NCBI RefSeq assembly: GCF_009905375.1
Contig: NW_027418145.1
Location: 1-64,000 of the forward strand
Source: Apium graveolens
Lineage: Eukaryota > Streptophyta > Magnoliopsida > Apiales > Apiaceae
Direction of reading: 5' to 3'
DNA length: 64,000 bases
How positions within the stretch are numbered: the stretch's first letter is position 1; each line of letters starts with the position of its first letter. Shown one piece after another: positions 49,475-63,614 of this stretch. The notes under the pieces were generated by a model that was not told the origin of the DNA, searched no databases, and saw nothing but the letters and a program-made list of their open reading frames with translations. Position numbers and translations under genes: made by a program.

Positions 49475-51885
49475 TGTGTGGTCGACATGCTAAATTGGCA
49501 AAAGTTGGGCCATGAGATGGTAACTTGTGAAATAAAAGTAGCTAAAATGTTAGTAAGTTATCTTATGTGGTTATGTGTCTTGGCGTTGCTCACACTTGCC
49601 TCAATACAGTCATGCAATTTTGTGGGGCCAAAATTTGAAAAACTAAAAAAGTCATAAATGAGCGATTTTAGGTCAATTTTGAAAATTATAAAAGACTAAC
49701 TCATTATTTACCACTTGACTAGTTCGAACAAAGCAAATAGGTAGGAAATGGTTTATTTTCAACCAAAATTGGTCATAGCCCACTTATTTTGTCACTCAAA
49801 AATCAGTATTTTTCCCTTAATATATTATATCACAAGGGTTACACTACCTCCTTAAAAACTCTTTTATGTTATTTACTCTCATTTCCCCACGAGCTATTGA
49901 ATTTAATAAGATCAGATTGCACCCAAAGGTAAAGGGTAAAATTTATGAATTATTCATCAATTTGTAATATTTACTCGTGAATTCACATGAAAGAAAATTA
50001 ACAAAAATATATTAAGCAACAAAAAAGGAGGGGTTGAAGACAATTAGGAAAAAATATCTTAGAACATAAAAAGGGACAATTATTTAATATTTGACAAAGA
50101 TGCCAAGAAATAGAATTAAAAAATATGTGAACATAAATATTTATAAAGATGAATTTGGGGAATGGTTGAGCTGCATGGGAGAGTAAAGGGGTGGCCCATA
50201 AAACATCATTAACAACATTACAAGAAATTAAAAATGTCACAAAAGAAGAACACACTGCATTAGTTTTGATGACTTTCTCCAACTACTCTTTATTTATGGG
50301 ATGAGTGTTTGTTGTCTTGGAAATTTTAATAACAAAGATGAAACTCAGTTTGAAAATCTTGAGAGGAAACAGCCTCAACCTTATGGGAATTGCTATAGAA
50401 TTTTTGTTAGGTGAACTTTTGTAAACTTGTTTGATAAATTTTAAAAGATTTATTGACTTTTTGACACTTAAAGTATTAATATTTTACCCATAAATTCTAA
50501 GGTATGTAACACCACGTGTTGGTATTAGTTGCACACGTGGCAGTAGTCTGGGTTAGTCGACGTAAAATTTGACTAAAATTAGTAAATAACGAGTAGGGAA
50601 TCGGACCGTCACAATATCGAGTCATTATTTTTTAATGCCGAACAAGTTGGGCCTTATAACGATCAAAATTGCGGTCATTAAAGGCCCTGTTTTCACAAAA
50701 ATCTCATGTTCTTGTATGATGGTGAAAGATGGTATATACGAGATCATAGGAGACAAGATGCCGACAGTTATTGATGTTGTACGGGTTAGATGATAACTTT
50801 CCAATGGATGATATGTTTAACCACGCTGATTCAAGAGGAAAATATTGTAGATTTTTAATAAATAATGTGTTATAACAATATCAATTTTTGATCTACAAAC
50901 TTTGTTGCAACTTTTGATGAAGTTTTACTTAAGTGCGACCAAGTAATTGTAGAGAAATCACTTGTACAAAATCACATGCTGAAGGCTCACATTAGTTTTC
51001 TTGAGGGAAGAGTTCACGAGAGTGAAGTGATCTCTGACTTGTATCGTTATATCCATAACCTCACATATGAGTCTCATCTCCGAAAGATTGAATATCTCCC
51101 TTTTCTTCCTAACAACTCTAACTCTATCTCAAGTAGAATGACTCAATATATCGTCATTTGAGTTTTCGAGAACTACTATTGTTAGATTAAGAATCATATA
51201 TAAATACTTTTATGGAATCAACTCTTATCTTCGTTAGTGGATTTAGTCTTTTACCTTTGTACTTTTGTATTTAGATCGATAATTTTTGGTAAGTCCCCAC
51301 TCCCCACTACTTGAGTTAATTTCTAATTACCATTACTTTTTAACATGACTCCCCAATTGTTTATAGGCAATTCTTCTTTGCTATTGATATCATCTTAAAT
51401 ATTATTGCTAAAGGTGAAAGGCAACACTAAGCTCTTATTGTCAGTAGGGCCGTGGCATGTGACACATACACACAATACCTTTTTAATACCCAAAAATTAT
51501 TTTATTATACCAATATTCAAACACTACTTGTTCATGCATCATAGGTTGGTGTTTCATAGTATTTGAAGCCAAATCAGCACATGTTCCCATAAGGTAACTC
51601 TAGGTTAATAGGGGGCTCATATTTTTGCCATATGAGCAATATAACCCATATTTTGTTTACATCAATAGTGGGGGCACTTTGATGTCATACTAACAATTGT
51701 GCTCACAATGTACTATATGAGATTTTCCCTATAGATATTTATGTCAATAAATTGTTTATTATGTGGTTTTATATAATTTATGTGAAATAGTGAATAAATA
51801 TTAAAATTTAATTCATTCCACTTTGACCAGTCAAATATTCTAAATTATTTAAGGAAAGAAAATCGAGAGGAAAATATAAATGTAG
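49475..51885. repeat. Module A (U3)
   Basis: Counterpart of U1 7335-9850. It lacks about 110 bp near 50406, where 'gaatttttg' joins 'ttaggtgaactttt'. The coding-like ISFLEGRVHESEV segment is open at 50976-51161 (61 codons), the cleanest version in the window. Confidence 0.85.
50976..51161 (+). pseudogene. Short coding-like segment of unknown family, open version (U3)
   Basis: 61 codons including 'ISFLEGRVHESEVISDLYR' and 'LTYESHLRKIEYLPFLP'. It is hydrophilic and helix-like. The same stretch recurs in every A and C module with substitutions and breaks. No family recognised. No promoter or splice context was seen, so it is most likely a fragment. Confidence 0.3.
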
Positions 51886-53439
51886 TAAAACATAAAAAGA
51901 GTTCTATGTGTTTACGTGATTAGTCGAGTTAAAATATTCAAATTTGGCGGACCATTAAATTATTTTCTGATTGTTAATTAAGAAGAATAATTATATAAAT
52001 AGAGATTAAATAAAAATTTTGTGGATATGAGATTTTCCAAGCTTGAGAAGGTGAATATATGTTATCCTAATCATATGTGATTGATTTTGTGGTTAGCGGA
52101 TTTTTTTAAATATTTTTAAATGAATTATAGTTTAAAAAATAACGTCTGTTTGGTCATAAAATATTTATATAAAATCAGCAGATTATATTGAAATCTCAAA
52201 ACTTGTTTTATTATAGTTCTAGAGACTTTTGAAAAATGATTGTTAGATTTATTATAATGACCAAGTATTTTTAAAATGATCTTTAAAGGATTATTTTTCT
52301 TTTGCGAGCTAACTTGCAAAATTCGTAGTAAATAAACCGCTCAAAAATTGTAAGGCCCGAGAAATTTTAAGTAACTCTTGTTATCGCGATTTATGATTTA
52401 ACGTAAGTGTGTGAATTAATTTAATTATGATTAAATTTTTAGAATCGCAAGTGTGAACATCGCAAGTGTGAACATCGATTAGTTTATTAGAGTATTATTG
52501 ATTAATTAATTCCCAATGATATTTAAATATATTAAATATTTTGTAGGGATTTAAATAGGTATGAGATTATTAAGTTCTGGGAAAGTATTTAAACAATTAT
52601 TTATTTTCTGAAAAATAAAGAATCGCATTATTATTCTATAATTATAACCGAGTGTATTGAAGAATTTAAAAGTTCTTATAATCATGTTATTTGATTATTT
52701 TATAATGAAATTTTTTATGGGGAAAATAATTGTGAGTGTAGCTATCTATTTAGCTAAAATAAGTGCTAGCTTTGGAATCCTAATATTGCATTAATAAATT
52801 TCTTGAATATCCTAAGATTTGTGTTGTAGTAATTATTCTTTAATTAATTTTATATTTATTTAGTAATATGATAAAAAAAACTCGAATTGCGATTATTTCG
52901 AGTACAAATTTTATTTATATTTTTTTTCTATTTAAGAAATTGTATGTGTGCCAATATTATCATTATTATTATTATATTATTATTATTATTATTATCATCA
53001 TCATCATCATTAATATTATTATTAATATTATTATTATTATTATTATCATCATTATATATTATTTTCTTCTATCCTATTATTGTTAGTAAATTTAGAAAGA
53101 ATGATAACTAAATATTAGAATATATATATAAATTGTACTTCCTAGACAATTCTAGAAATTAGTGGATATTTATCTCGTTAGTTGTTAACCATGGTTAAAT
53201 ATTTATTTATAAGTAATTTTAAAGGAGTCATCTCTATATATTTACCAAAATCTCTTCCTTTTCTTCCCCAAATTCATTTACACTAACACTCACAATCCAA
53301 GAAAGTGAAAACTTTAATTTGGATAAAAGGTTTAGTAGGAGGATCAAAGAAAGTTTTGGGGTATTTGGATAAGGAATTTTTTGGTGGTTAAGAAATCTAA
53401 TTAAATCAAGATCAACAACATATGGGTTATATTATATCA
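51886..53439 (+). mobile_element. LTR-like block with promoter-like region (U3)
   Basis: Counterpart of U1 9851-11419. 'aggcccgagaaatttt' lies near 52353. The TATA-like 'ctatatattta' lies near 53233, followed by the pyrimidine patch near 53253. A 15-bp word 'atcgcaagtgtgaac' is tandemly doubled near 52443-52472. Confidence 0.35.
52960..53056. repeat. ATT/ATC trinucleotide microsatellite (U3)
   Basis: Counterpart of U1 10945-11057 with a different repeat count. Reading frames through it are artefacts. Confidence 0.9.
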
Positions 53440-53635
53440 TCGCCCATAAACCGTTAATCGTTAACCATAATTTCATCTTTTTCTACCACATAGAAAAACC
53501 TGAACCTCCACTAAACTTTTCAAGCATACCTGAAAGATTAATGGAGTATGGAAAACGATACGTGGCCCAACGGTACAGTACCAATAGTACCGGCAAAAAA
53601 TTAACCACTAGAAATAAAATAGTTTTGTTCACCAT
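53440..53635 (-). pseudogene. Second copia gag-start fragment (U3)
   Basis: Counterpart of U1 11420-11638, with a short loss near 53570. It begins MVN-like at 53635 on the minus strand. Confidence 0.55.
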
Positions 53636-54654
53636 CTTGAACTACACGATTAGTAGAATATAATAAAAATATCTCTTCTAGATTATTGGAAAATATTAAC
53701 ACATGCAACAATAGGGTAATTATATTTAAAATAAATTGTAGTTCAAGAATTGGCAATAAAAACCAACTAACAAAACAAGTCATAATGGTCAAACAGATTT
53801 GATAAATAAAAATAATAATTTTAAACAATAACGAGAAAGAAAGCTTATTTATATTGTATTTAATATTGTATAATAACTGAGTCACTAAATCTTGCAAAAG
53901 ACATGACTGATCTTGAAGAGATATTTGCCCCATCTATGTAGTGTTAGGATGCCACGAATTCACTTTTAGGATAAAACAATAACACAGAAATCTGTCAGAT
54001 ACAGACAAAGTTGAACAACAATCACACCTCAATTCTCCGAAAATCTAAGTATATGTATGTATATTTGGTAGAGAGAAAAAGAGATGTAGCTAAGCTTCTT
54101 CTCATTTCCCTTTATTCTTTTATTTTTCTGTCAAGGAGTATATATAGCATCATATATATATATATATATATATATTAGAGGGGTAATTATCATTATTTAC
54201 ATAACAATAATCCTTAATCATATTTACATATTAATATATATATATATATGTGCCTACTAAGATCAGGACTTTCACTCTGGACACTCAATACCTTAATATC
54301 GCAATTGAATGTGTCAAGACCTTAAGATTGTTTCTGTCAAGGCCTTGACTATGTTGTTGAAGGCCTTTGGAATGATTCTTTTTGTTTCAAGGTCTTGAGG
54401 AAGAATCTCTAGCCCTTAATCCTAACTTAGACCATACAAAACACATATAATCCACAGAAAGAAGTATCTTTTCACTTCTTTCTCAATAGATTACACTAAG
54501 AAAATTGCATAGATCCATATTCGATTTTTTTTAAAATTACGTAAATAGCCTACAATAATAAAGCTCCAAACATTCAATTTTCTAACACATGTAACGGTGG
54601 CCCAAAGGAATTTAATTAAGAACTTACATGTTCAGGTGTCCAACTGAGATAACA
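53636..54654. repeat. Diverged copia-leader copy and spacer (U3)
   Basis: Counterpart of U1 11639-12649. TA microsatellites lie near 54153-54174 and 54236-54248. The 110-codon minus-strand frame at 53601-53933 is not open in U1. Confidence 0.55.
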
Positions 54655-55165
54655 AATGAATATTTTTGACAAAATGCACGAATGAGCACGAAAAGTAGGT
54701 TTTGATGGCCAACATTGAAAAAACGTGGTACATGATTTTAGGAAGGGTGACTTGGGTGTTAATGATGCTCAAGCGAGATTGCATTTGTTGTATCGCTTAA
54801 AAAAAGTGATGGAAATTTTTTCATTAGAATTCTACTTGATGAAAAAAAATTGAATGGTCTTATATGGGTTGATCCTTGTTCTTTGATATCTAATAAAATT
54901 TTTTGTGATGTTATGTTTGATACTACATATCGAAATAGGTATGTTATGTCGTTTGTGCCATTTTATTGATACTACATGTTTTGAGCGGGTTTTGTATTAG
55001 TCGTGGAAGGAGAAAAACCCTTGGGCTATCATTACCGATCAAGATCAACACATTCTTAAGGAAATTTAATCGTAACTGTCGAACACCACACATTTATTGT
55101 GTTCTTGGAAAATTAGTAACAAACTTCTACAAAATCTTTTTAAAGTATTATTCAAAACACCTATA
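54655..55165 (+). pseudogene. Second MULE / FAR1-type transposase domain relic (U3)
   Basis: Counterpart of U1 12650-13165. 'LIWVDPCSLIS' lies near 54865. The 'DTTYR' segment near 54915 has lost two codons after it. The distal 'IYCVLGKLVTNFYK' block lies near 55095-55135, within a 66-codon open stretch. Confidence 0.73.
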
Positions 55166-55205
55166 AGGTTTTAAAAGTGGTTTAAAAAATATACCATTCA
55201 TTGAC

Positions 55206-55240
<35 letters not shown>

Positions 55241-55299
55241 TATATATCATTCATTGACTAAATTTATATATATACATACATATATATATATACACACAT
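55166..55299. repeat. TA-rich microsatellite stretch (U3)
   Basis: Long (ta) and (cata) runs. U1 has a shorter version at 13205-13285. Confidence 0.85.
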
Positions 55300-55461
55300 A
55301 AATTATTTTAAAAACTTTTTTTGTTGGAAAAAAATCAAATGTTCAAATTTTTATTAAAAAAAATCTTAAAAATAAGCTATGTAACTATAATATATAAGAG
55401 CCTCAAAATGCGTGTCGAGCACTCTATTTCAAATATTAAGAATTGATTGGAACATAGGGAG
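55300..55461. mobile_element. Old right half of a Stowaway-like MITE (U3)
   Basis: Counterpart of U1 13310-13446, ending 'catagggagta'. Confidence 0.6.
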
Positions 55462-55534
55462 TATAATATTAGAAATTCAAGACATAAAACTTAACACATT
55501 ATATATAATACAAATATATAGTTATATATAGGGG

Positions 55535-56213
55535 TAAATATAAGTGATCGCAGTTTGATTTGGTTCGGGTTACATGTTAAAACAGAACCAGACCGTATAA
55601 CTGTGGTTTTTAAAAACATTCCAACCAACCCGAACCTCGTATCGCAGTAAAACCAAGCCATTCGGTTCGGTTTAGCGGATTTTTACGGTTTATTACATTT
55701 TTTAGTAGTGAACTCGGTGAATAAAATAACATCTCTTTTATTTAAACGTTTTCACTTAAAATTTACATAATTATTAGTATAATTATGAAATCTTTCATAG
55801 TAAAGTAAATCACTAGTATTAATTGCAAATAACTTACGTTTAATAAGCATGTTGATCAATTTAGTTGCAACAACAAATGTAATGCAAAAACAATATAAAA
55901 TACTTTGAAACATATGATGAGTTGATGATAATTTGATGAGATCTAACTCAAATTTAGTTTTTGATTATTAGACATAATTATTTTACTTTGTATAATCACA
56001 AGTATAAAATCATGTGTATATATGTTGGTAAATTGATGCGGTTTGGATCAGATCGTAATAAAGTTAAACCAAAATCAACCCATAAACTGCGAATTTCTAA
56101 GGTAGATGAAATTTAATCGCAAACCACAATCCAATTTCGGTTGAGTCGGTTTAATATCGGTTCGGATTATGCGCATAAACCCCGCAACCTGATCACCTAT
56201 GTGTAAACCTGTG
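55535..56213. mobile_element. cggttt-rich TIR element relic (U3)
   Basis: Counterpart of U1 13513-14192, with the same inverted gtgatc/gcgg ends. U3 keeps 'ggttcgggtt' at the left where U1 has ggttgggg. Confidence 0.35.
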
Positions 56214-56964
56214 TAAAGAATTCTTTAAAATTAGAAACTAGTCACATGCACGTGTTACTTTGTGTATATATTATCTAACTATCGTCTCTCTTTTTTTCAA
56301 GAATACACTTTTAAAATTATATTAATTTTTATTTATGTTTTAGTTACTTTTATGATCGAAAAGATAATATAATTAAATTTTAGAGTATGTTTATAATGTT
56401 GTGTAGAAAAATTGTTGTGTTCACCAAATTTTAAATGTTATTTAAAAAAATTTCCATTTTTTTATGTAGTTTAATTTTTTTGTAAATTTGTTCATGTTAG
56501 TTATTTTTTGAGATAATATTATATTTTACGTAACACCTTATTGGATTTCGTAAAAAAAGGTTGTATTGTTCCAAAAAAATGTTATAATATTCACTAAAAA
56601 CCATACAATGTATTATTTCAAATATAATTTTGATTAAAATTAAAAATTATTTTTTTATAAAGTTAAACAAAATGTGATGAGTAAAAGCATATATGTCATG
56701 TTATAGGTACTTTTTGCCTTATAAAAAAATAAATTTAATATCATAATTACGTAGGTAATTAATGTGTCGTCAAAACAAAATTACAAAAAAGTTAAATAAA
56801 ATATACGACTCATGCCTTAAAGTTTTAAATATTACAAAATATTATAAAAATTATTATAATATGGTTTTAAAGTGTAATTATATTGTATGTAGATATCCTC
56901 AAAGTTTGTAGTGAGGCCTGTGACTTGAGGCGATGATACCTCATTAATTGTACTTTAATGCCTA
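56214..56964. other. AT-rich spacer (U3)
   Basis: Counterpart of U1 14193-14954. No gene. Confidence 0.6.
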
Positions 56965-58078
56965 TGTGTGGTCGACATGCTAAATATGCAAAAGTTGGAT
57001 GATCAGGTGGTAACTTGAGAAATAAAAGTAGCTAAAATGTTTATCAATTATCCTATGTGCTTATGTGTCTCGACCTTGGCTCACACTTGCCTCTATACAG
57101 CCACCCCTTTGTGCGGCCAAAATTTAAGAATCTAAAAAAGTCATAAATGAGCAATTTTTAGGTCAGTTTTGACGATTATTTGCCACTTGAATCGTTTGAA
57201 CAAAGCAAATAGGTAAAAAATGGCTTATTTTCAACCAAAATTAGTGATAGCTCACTTATTTTGTAAGTCAAAAATCAGTATTTTTCCCATACTATATTTT
57301 ATCACAAGGGTTACACAACCTCCTCTAACAAAAAATATATTAAGCAACAAAAAAGAAGGGGTGGAAGACAATAAGGAAAAAATATCTTAGAAAATAAAAA
57401 GGGACAATTGTTTAATATTCGACAAAGATGCCAAGAAATAGAATAAAAAATTATATGAACATAAATGTTTATAAAGATGAATTTGGGGATTGGTTGAGCT
57501 CCATGGTAGAGTAAAAGGGTGGCCCATAAAACATGATTAACAACATTTCATGAAATTAATAACATCACAAAAGAACAACACACTACATTAGTTTTGATGA
57601 CTTTCCCGAACCACTCTTTATTTATGGGATGGGTGTTTGTTGTCCTGGAAATTTTAATAATAAAGAGGAAAATCTTCGGAGCTAACAGCTTCAACCTTAT
57701 GGGAATTGCTACAAAAAATTTTATTTGCTAAATTGTATGTAATTTCTTCATATGTGTAGCACGAGCTTATATCCTTAGCTTACCATGTGTTTGGAATTGT
57801 AGTGGCAAAAAAGACAAAATATTTTTTATTCAAAAACTAAATGTTGTTAGGTGAACTTTTGAAAACTTGTTTTATAAATTTTAAAAGACTTATTGACCTT
57901 TGAACGCTTAAAGTATTAACATTTTACCCATAAATACTAAGGTATGTGATTAATATACTTATTTTTGTTATATTGAAATAAGCATGAGTGTTGTCTGTTT
58001 CCAATGGTGTGTCCTAGCTCGCACTGTAAGGCTTCATTTGAATTGGGGGCTATGGAGGGATGCGTTGGGGGTTGTGTC
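56965..58078. repeat. Module B (U3)
   Basis: Counterpart of U1 14955-16030, with two short losses near 57175 and 57325. Confidence 0.8.
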
Positions 58079-60488
58079 GTCAACATGCTAAATAGGCAAA
58101 AGTTGGAGCATCACATGGTAACTTGAAAAATAAAAGAAGCTAAAATGTTAGTTAGTTATCTCATGTGGTTACGTGTCTAGGTGTTGGCTCACATTTGCCT
58201 TAATACAGTCATGCCATTTTGTGGGGCCAAAATTTAAGAAACTAAAATAGTCATAAATTAGCGATTTTTATGTCAATTTTGGCAATTATAAATGACTGAC
58301 TCATTATTTGCCACTTGACTCGTTCGAACAAAGCAAATAGGTAGGAAATGGCTTATTTTCAACCAAAATTGGTCATAGCCCACTTATTTTGTCAGTCAAA
58401 AATCAGTATTATTCCCGTAATATGTATTATATCACAAGGATTACACTACCTCCTCTGATACTCTTTTATGCTATTTCCTCAAATTTCCCATCGAGCTATT
58501 GAATTTAATGAGATCAGACTGATACATGCACCCAAAGATAAAGGGTAAAATTTATAAATTATTCGTCAATTTGTAATATTTACTCATGAATTCACATGGA
58601 AGACAATTAACATAAAATATATATTAGGCAACAAAAAAGGAGGGGTGGAAGAAAATTAGGAAAAAATATCTTAGAAAATAAAAAGGGATGATTGTTTAAT
58701 ATTTGACAAAGATGCAAAGAAATAGAATAAAAACAAATTTGTGAACATAAATGTTTATAAAGATGAATTTGGGGAATGGTTGAGCTCCATGGGAGAGTAA
58801 AGGGGTGGCCCATAAAATATGATTAACAACATTATAAGAAATTAAAAATGTCACAAAAGAAGAACACATTGCATTAGTTTTGATGACTTTATTTATGGAA
58901 TGAGTGTATACTGTCCTGGGAATCTTGAGAGCTAACAGCTTCAACCTTATGGGAATTGCCATAATTTTTTTTTTTTGCTAAATTGTATGTAATTTCTTTA
59001 TGTGTGTAGTAGGTGCCCTTAGCCTTAGCTTAGGATGTGTTTGGAATATCAGTGGCATAAAAGATAAAAGATTTTATTCAAAAACTGAAATATCGGTAGG
59101 TGAACTTTTGAAAACTTGTTTGATAAATATTTAAAAGACTTTTGGACCTTTTGACGCTTAAAGTATTAATATTTTACCGATAAATCCTAAGGTATGTAAC
59201 ACCAGGTGTTGGTATTAGTTGCACACATGGCAGTAGTCTGGGTTAGTCGACATAAAAATCGACTAAAAATAGTAAATAACGAGTAAGAAATCTGACCGTC
59301 ACGGTATCGAGTCATTATTTTTAAATACCGACCAAGTTAGACCTTATAACGATCAAAATTGTGGTCGTTAAAGGCCATATTTTCACAAAAATCTCATGTT
59401 CTTGTATGATGGTGAAAGATGGTATATACGAGATCATATGAGATAAGATGTCGAAAGTTGTTAATGTTAGACGAGTTAGATGATAACTTTCCAATGGATG
59501 ATATGTTCAACCATGATGATTCAAGAGGAAAATATTGTAGATTTTTAATAAATAATGTGTCATAACAATATCAATTTATGATTTACAAACTTTGTTGTAA
59601 CTTTTGATCAACTTTTACTTAAGTGCGACCAAGTAATTATACAGAAATCACTTGTACAAAATCACAGGCTGAAGGCTGGCATTAGTTTTCTTGAGGGAAG
59701 AGTTCAAAAGAGTGAAGTGATCTCTGACTTGTATCGTTATATCCATAACCTCACATATGAGTCCCAGCTCCGAAAGATTGAATATCTCCCTTCTCTTCCT
59801 AAAAACTCTAACTATACCTCAAGTAGAATGACTCACTCTATCGTCATTCGAGTTTACGAGAACTACTATTGCTAGATTAAAAATCGTATTTAAATACTTT
59901 TATGGAATCAACCCTTATCTTCGTTAGTGAATTTAGTCTTTTGCCTTCATACTTTTGTATTTAGATCGATAATTTTTGGTAAGTCCCCACTCCCCACTAC
60001 TTGAGTTGATTTCTAATTACCATTACTTTTTAAAACGACTCCCCAATTATTTATAGGCAATTTTTCTTTGCCACTGATATCATCTTAAATATTAATACTA
60101 AAGGTGAAAGTCAAAACCAAGCTCTTGTTGCCAGTTGGGCAGGGGCATTTGACACGTAACACACAATACCTTTTTAAAACCCAAAAATTCTTTTATTATA
60201 CTAATACTCAAACACTACTTGTTAATAAAGGCATCATAGGTTGGTGTTGCATAATATTTGAAGTCAAATCAGCACATGTTCCGACATGGTGACTCCACAT
60301 CAATAGGTGGGCCCATATTTTTGCCATATGAGCAGTATAGCCCATATTTTGTTTACATCGAAAGTGGGGGTACTTTGATTCTATACCAACAATTGTGCTT
60401 ACAATGTACTATCTGAGATTTTCGCGGTAGATATTTATGTCAACAAATTCTTTATTATGTGGTTTTAAATAATTTATGTTAATCGGTA
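58079..60488. repeat. Module C, right edge deleted (U3)
   Basis: Counterpart of U1 16031-18530. The last about 100 bp, with the start of the adjoining transposon relic, are missing and replaced by repeat-templated filler. Confidence 0.85.
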
Positions 60489-60550
60489 GATATTTATGTC
60501 AACAAATTCTTTATTATGTCAACATTATGTGATATTTATGTCAACAATGT
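60489..60550. other. Templated filler at a deletion junction (U3)
   Basis: The segment 60425-60460 recurs exactly at 60484-60519, and a third partial copy lies at 60531-60547 ('gatatttatgtcaacaa'). The filler replaces the equivalent of U2 36319-36565 (about 247 bp). Confidence 0.85.
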
Positions 60551-62375
60551 ACTCTAATGACACAAGACTGAAGATGGATCAAATGCACTCTAGAATATAC
60601 ACTCCTTCAGCCTTGCCCATGGATGAAATTCAAAAGGTTGTAGAGGACACTTTTGGGGTTTCTACTTCCTCCACATCTCAATCGTCATCCACACTACAAG
60701 TTCAAGAACTGCAATATCAAGTTTCTTCTCTCAAATCTTCCAATGACTAACTAAGTTCCTAAGTTCAAGCTCTTACATCCTTGGTGCAAAGTCAAGAGAC
60801 ATATATTAAAACCCTGATGGACTCTCACAAGCATCTTTAAATGCAAAACTCTGTTGCTTTGGGAGCCATGACGGGGAAGCTCAACATACCACTGCCTTTC
60901 CTGCCGGAAGAAATAATGCCAAAATTATGAACTTCCCTACTCATGCCTGTTATCAAGACTAAAGGGAGATTAAGGTTAGGATTCAACAATCCAGGGATGC
61001 TAAATCTAAATCTAAGGAGCCTATTCAGGTTGGCCAAAGTTTTTCACAAACTCAACAATTTTAAGATGTAGGAAAAGAATGACTCGTCAAGGCTGCAGAA
61101 GGACCATATCAAGATCAAGAATTCAGTGAACTTCTTATAGTCCCGAGGTTGTCTCTTCAAAATAACTATATAACATACAAAAGAGCATTGGCCAAAACTA
61201 TCAATTCTACCAGGGCAGTGGTTGTGAATGTTGAAAATTACTTAAAGAAGAGGATTATTCTCAACATCAATGATGATGGTGTGGATAGATGCCTTCAAGT
61301 ATCTATGTCAAATCTTAACATTGTAAGGGCATCTAAGCTAGATGTTGTGATTGACAAAGTGCATGTAGTCATCACAGAGGACACTCAACTTCTTCATGAG
61401 CTTAAAAATACACAGATAACAGCTTTTCCTGAAGCCTATCTATATCAAAACAAAGGAGTGTCCTACATCTGCCCAAGAACCAAACAATACAAATAACTTA
61501 CTATTCCTAAAATTTTTGTTAGATCAAATATGAAGACAATCATGACTATTCAATCTGATCTAAAATACAAAAAGAACAAGAATGCTGAAGATTTGGAGAT
61601 GATAAAGATCTTATACAGATACTTGCTGAATCGTGACACTATGTTGCCAACTGCTCAATTTAATTTAAAAGATCACAAGGATGATGATGAGCAGAAGCAA
61701 GATGAGCAGAAACCTTTTAACTCAAATGCAAGTCAATCTTCAAGAGCAACTGGCCGCAAGGATAAAAAGAAGGATGAGAAGAAGGATGATGACAAGAAGA
61801 AAGGAGATGAAAGAAGGAGGAAAAAGAAGGAAGACAATCCAGGACCACACCAACAAACCCTTCAAATACAAATGATAAAATCTCAACCTACCAAATCTCT
61901 TAGCTCAAACACTCAACCATCTCTCACCTCAAAGCAAAAATTTCTATACAAGCCAACTGCAAACTCACTTCTCAAAATTCCAATCACTTCCACTCAAACA
62001 AGCTTGAAGAAAAATCACAACCCTACCTTCATATAAACCTTCAATAAAGACACACTTTAAATTTATTGGAAGAAACTGCTAGTTACTGAGTGATCATTAT
62101 GGAATTGTTATGATTAAACTTACTTTCTTCCACTAAATTGGTACCTCACAGATGAAGAATATTTTCAGCAGCTAGCTAAAGAAATAATCAGAGTCTGGGT
62201 TGTATCATATACAAAAGTCAGAATTTATTATGGTAATGGTTCTTTCACTCTACTTGGAAGCAATATAATCGACACACTTTCAACCACAGAGTTTAAAAGA
62301 GTGATCAGTCTAATGAAGGATAAGGATACTATTACAAGGTTCTGGAAAAATTGTATCATTTTTTTGTCATAACAT
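60551..62375 (+). pseudogene. Unidentified coiled-coil, Lys/Asp-rich transposon protein relic, N-terminus deleted (U3)
   Basis: Counterpart of U1 18535-20530 without its first about 50 codons. The coiled-coil part ends at the stop shared with U1 and U2 (60748). The middle domain is open for 115 codons (61149-61493). The Lys/Asp-rich tail plus Ser/Thr/Pro segment is open for 168 codons (61530-62033), the longest open frame in the window. A terminal block lies near 62280. The conserved order of segments in all three units supports a single ancestral protein of several hundred residues. Confidence 0.6.
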
Positions 62376-63614
62376 CCAAAAAAGTGAGAGAGTCCTCCTG
62401 TTAGAGATTTAAATGAGAGAGTTCATATTGCATTTGGTCTCTCCTTAAAAAGACAGCTATTATAGTTCACTGTCCATCAGAGTATCCATTAATTTTAAAG
62501 GGTGACAAGTTCGGGTATTAGTCATCATCTTAATTTCAAGTGTTGAGTGCTTGCCACCCTGTAATAGTAAAGATACGTAGAACAGTAAGTTTGTCCTTAA
62601 TGTTCAGTTTTTAAATACACTTTAAATTAAGGAACATAAAAAGCATAAGAAACTCGAATCCTCAGTTTTTTTATGGACAAAAGAAGTGTATACACTAAGT
62701 AGAATATTTACTGTTCAAGAACTTTTTGGTTTAGAGCAAGTAGCAAAACAGAGCCACAAATATTTAAATCCATAACCTCAATTTTCGATTTCTGTTTTTT
62801 GTTGCTCTCAACCACTTCTACTTTTAACGTTTATTTGTGAATGAGATATTGTTAATATGTTATGTTTTACTGCTCTTTTACTTCCTTATATTATCTTATT
62901 CTTTTTAATTTTTTGAATCCCATGGCATGCCCGCTGAATTCCTTTTTTTATCGTATGCTAGATTCAATATGTCAAATTACTGTAAACTTCATTTAATATA
63001 ATTTATGTAACCGTAATATATCTTGTTCTTCAGATTGAATAAGCAAATAACGTATATATTATACCCACATAGTTTTATGTTCTAACCCTTCTGTTCAAGC
63101 TATGCATAGGAGCATGTTCTTCCTGCAACCTTCCTCCGAGCCCGCATAATTTTGATGCTTGGAAATATACGTGTCATCAAATTTCAAGCATGGAGGAGCA
63201 TTTTAAGAAAAGAATTTAGAATTTCCGAGATCTGGAGGATGATTGGCTCAGGAAATTCATGTATAAAATTTTTACTAACATGGTTGTACTCTACAACATT
63301 CCTATGATCATAGCAGTGCTTATATTTGGACATGCACTTTGGTTGAATGTCGTTCTCCTTGATGTAGGAAAAGTGTTTACTATCATATATCTTTCACTAT
63401 CGAGTATTTTGATATTTTTGCCCTTTTGAAGTTAGAAATTATGTACTTTGATAGTTAGAACCAAAGTATGTATCCGATTTCATCTATGCTTGTTGATAAG
63501 ACTTTAGAACCGGTTTAATAAGTTTTAAGTTTCATTAGATGCTTGTTGTATTGAATGTTGGATGCCTTGTTTGGCAGGAATAATGTAAAAGTAGAACAAT
63601 TATTTCAAAAAATT
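62376..63614. other. Downstream region of the transposon protein relic (U3)
   Basis: Counterpart of U1 20531-21754. No gene recognised. Confidence 0.45.
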
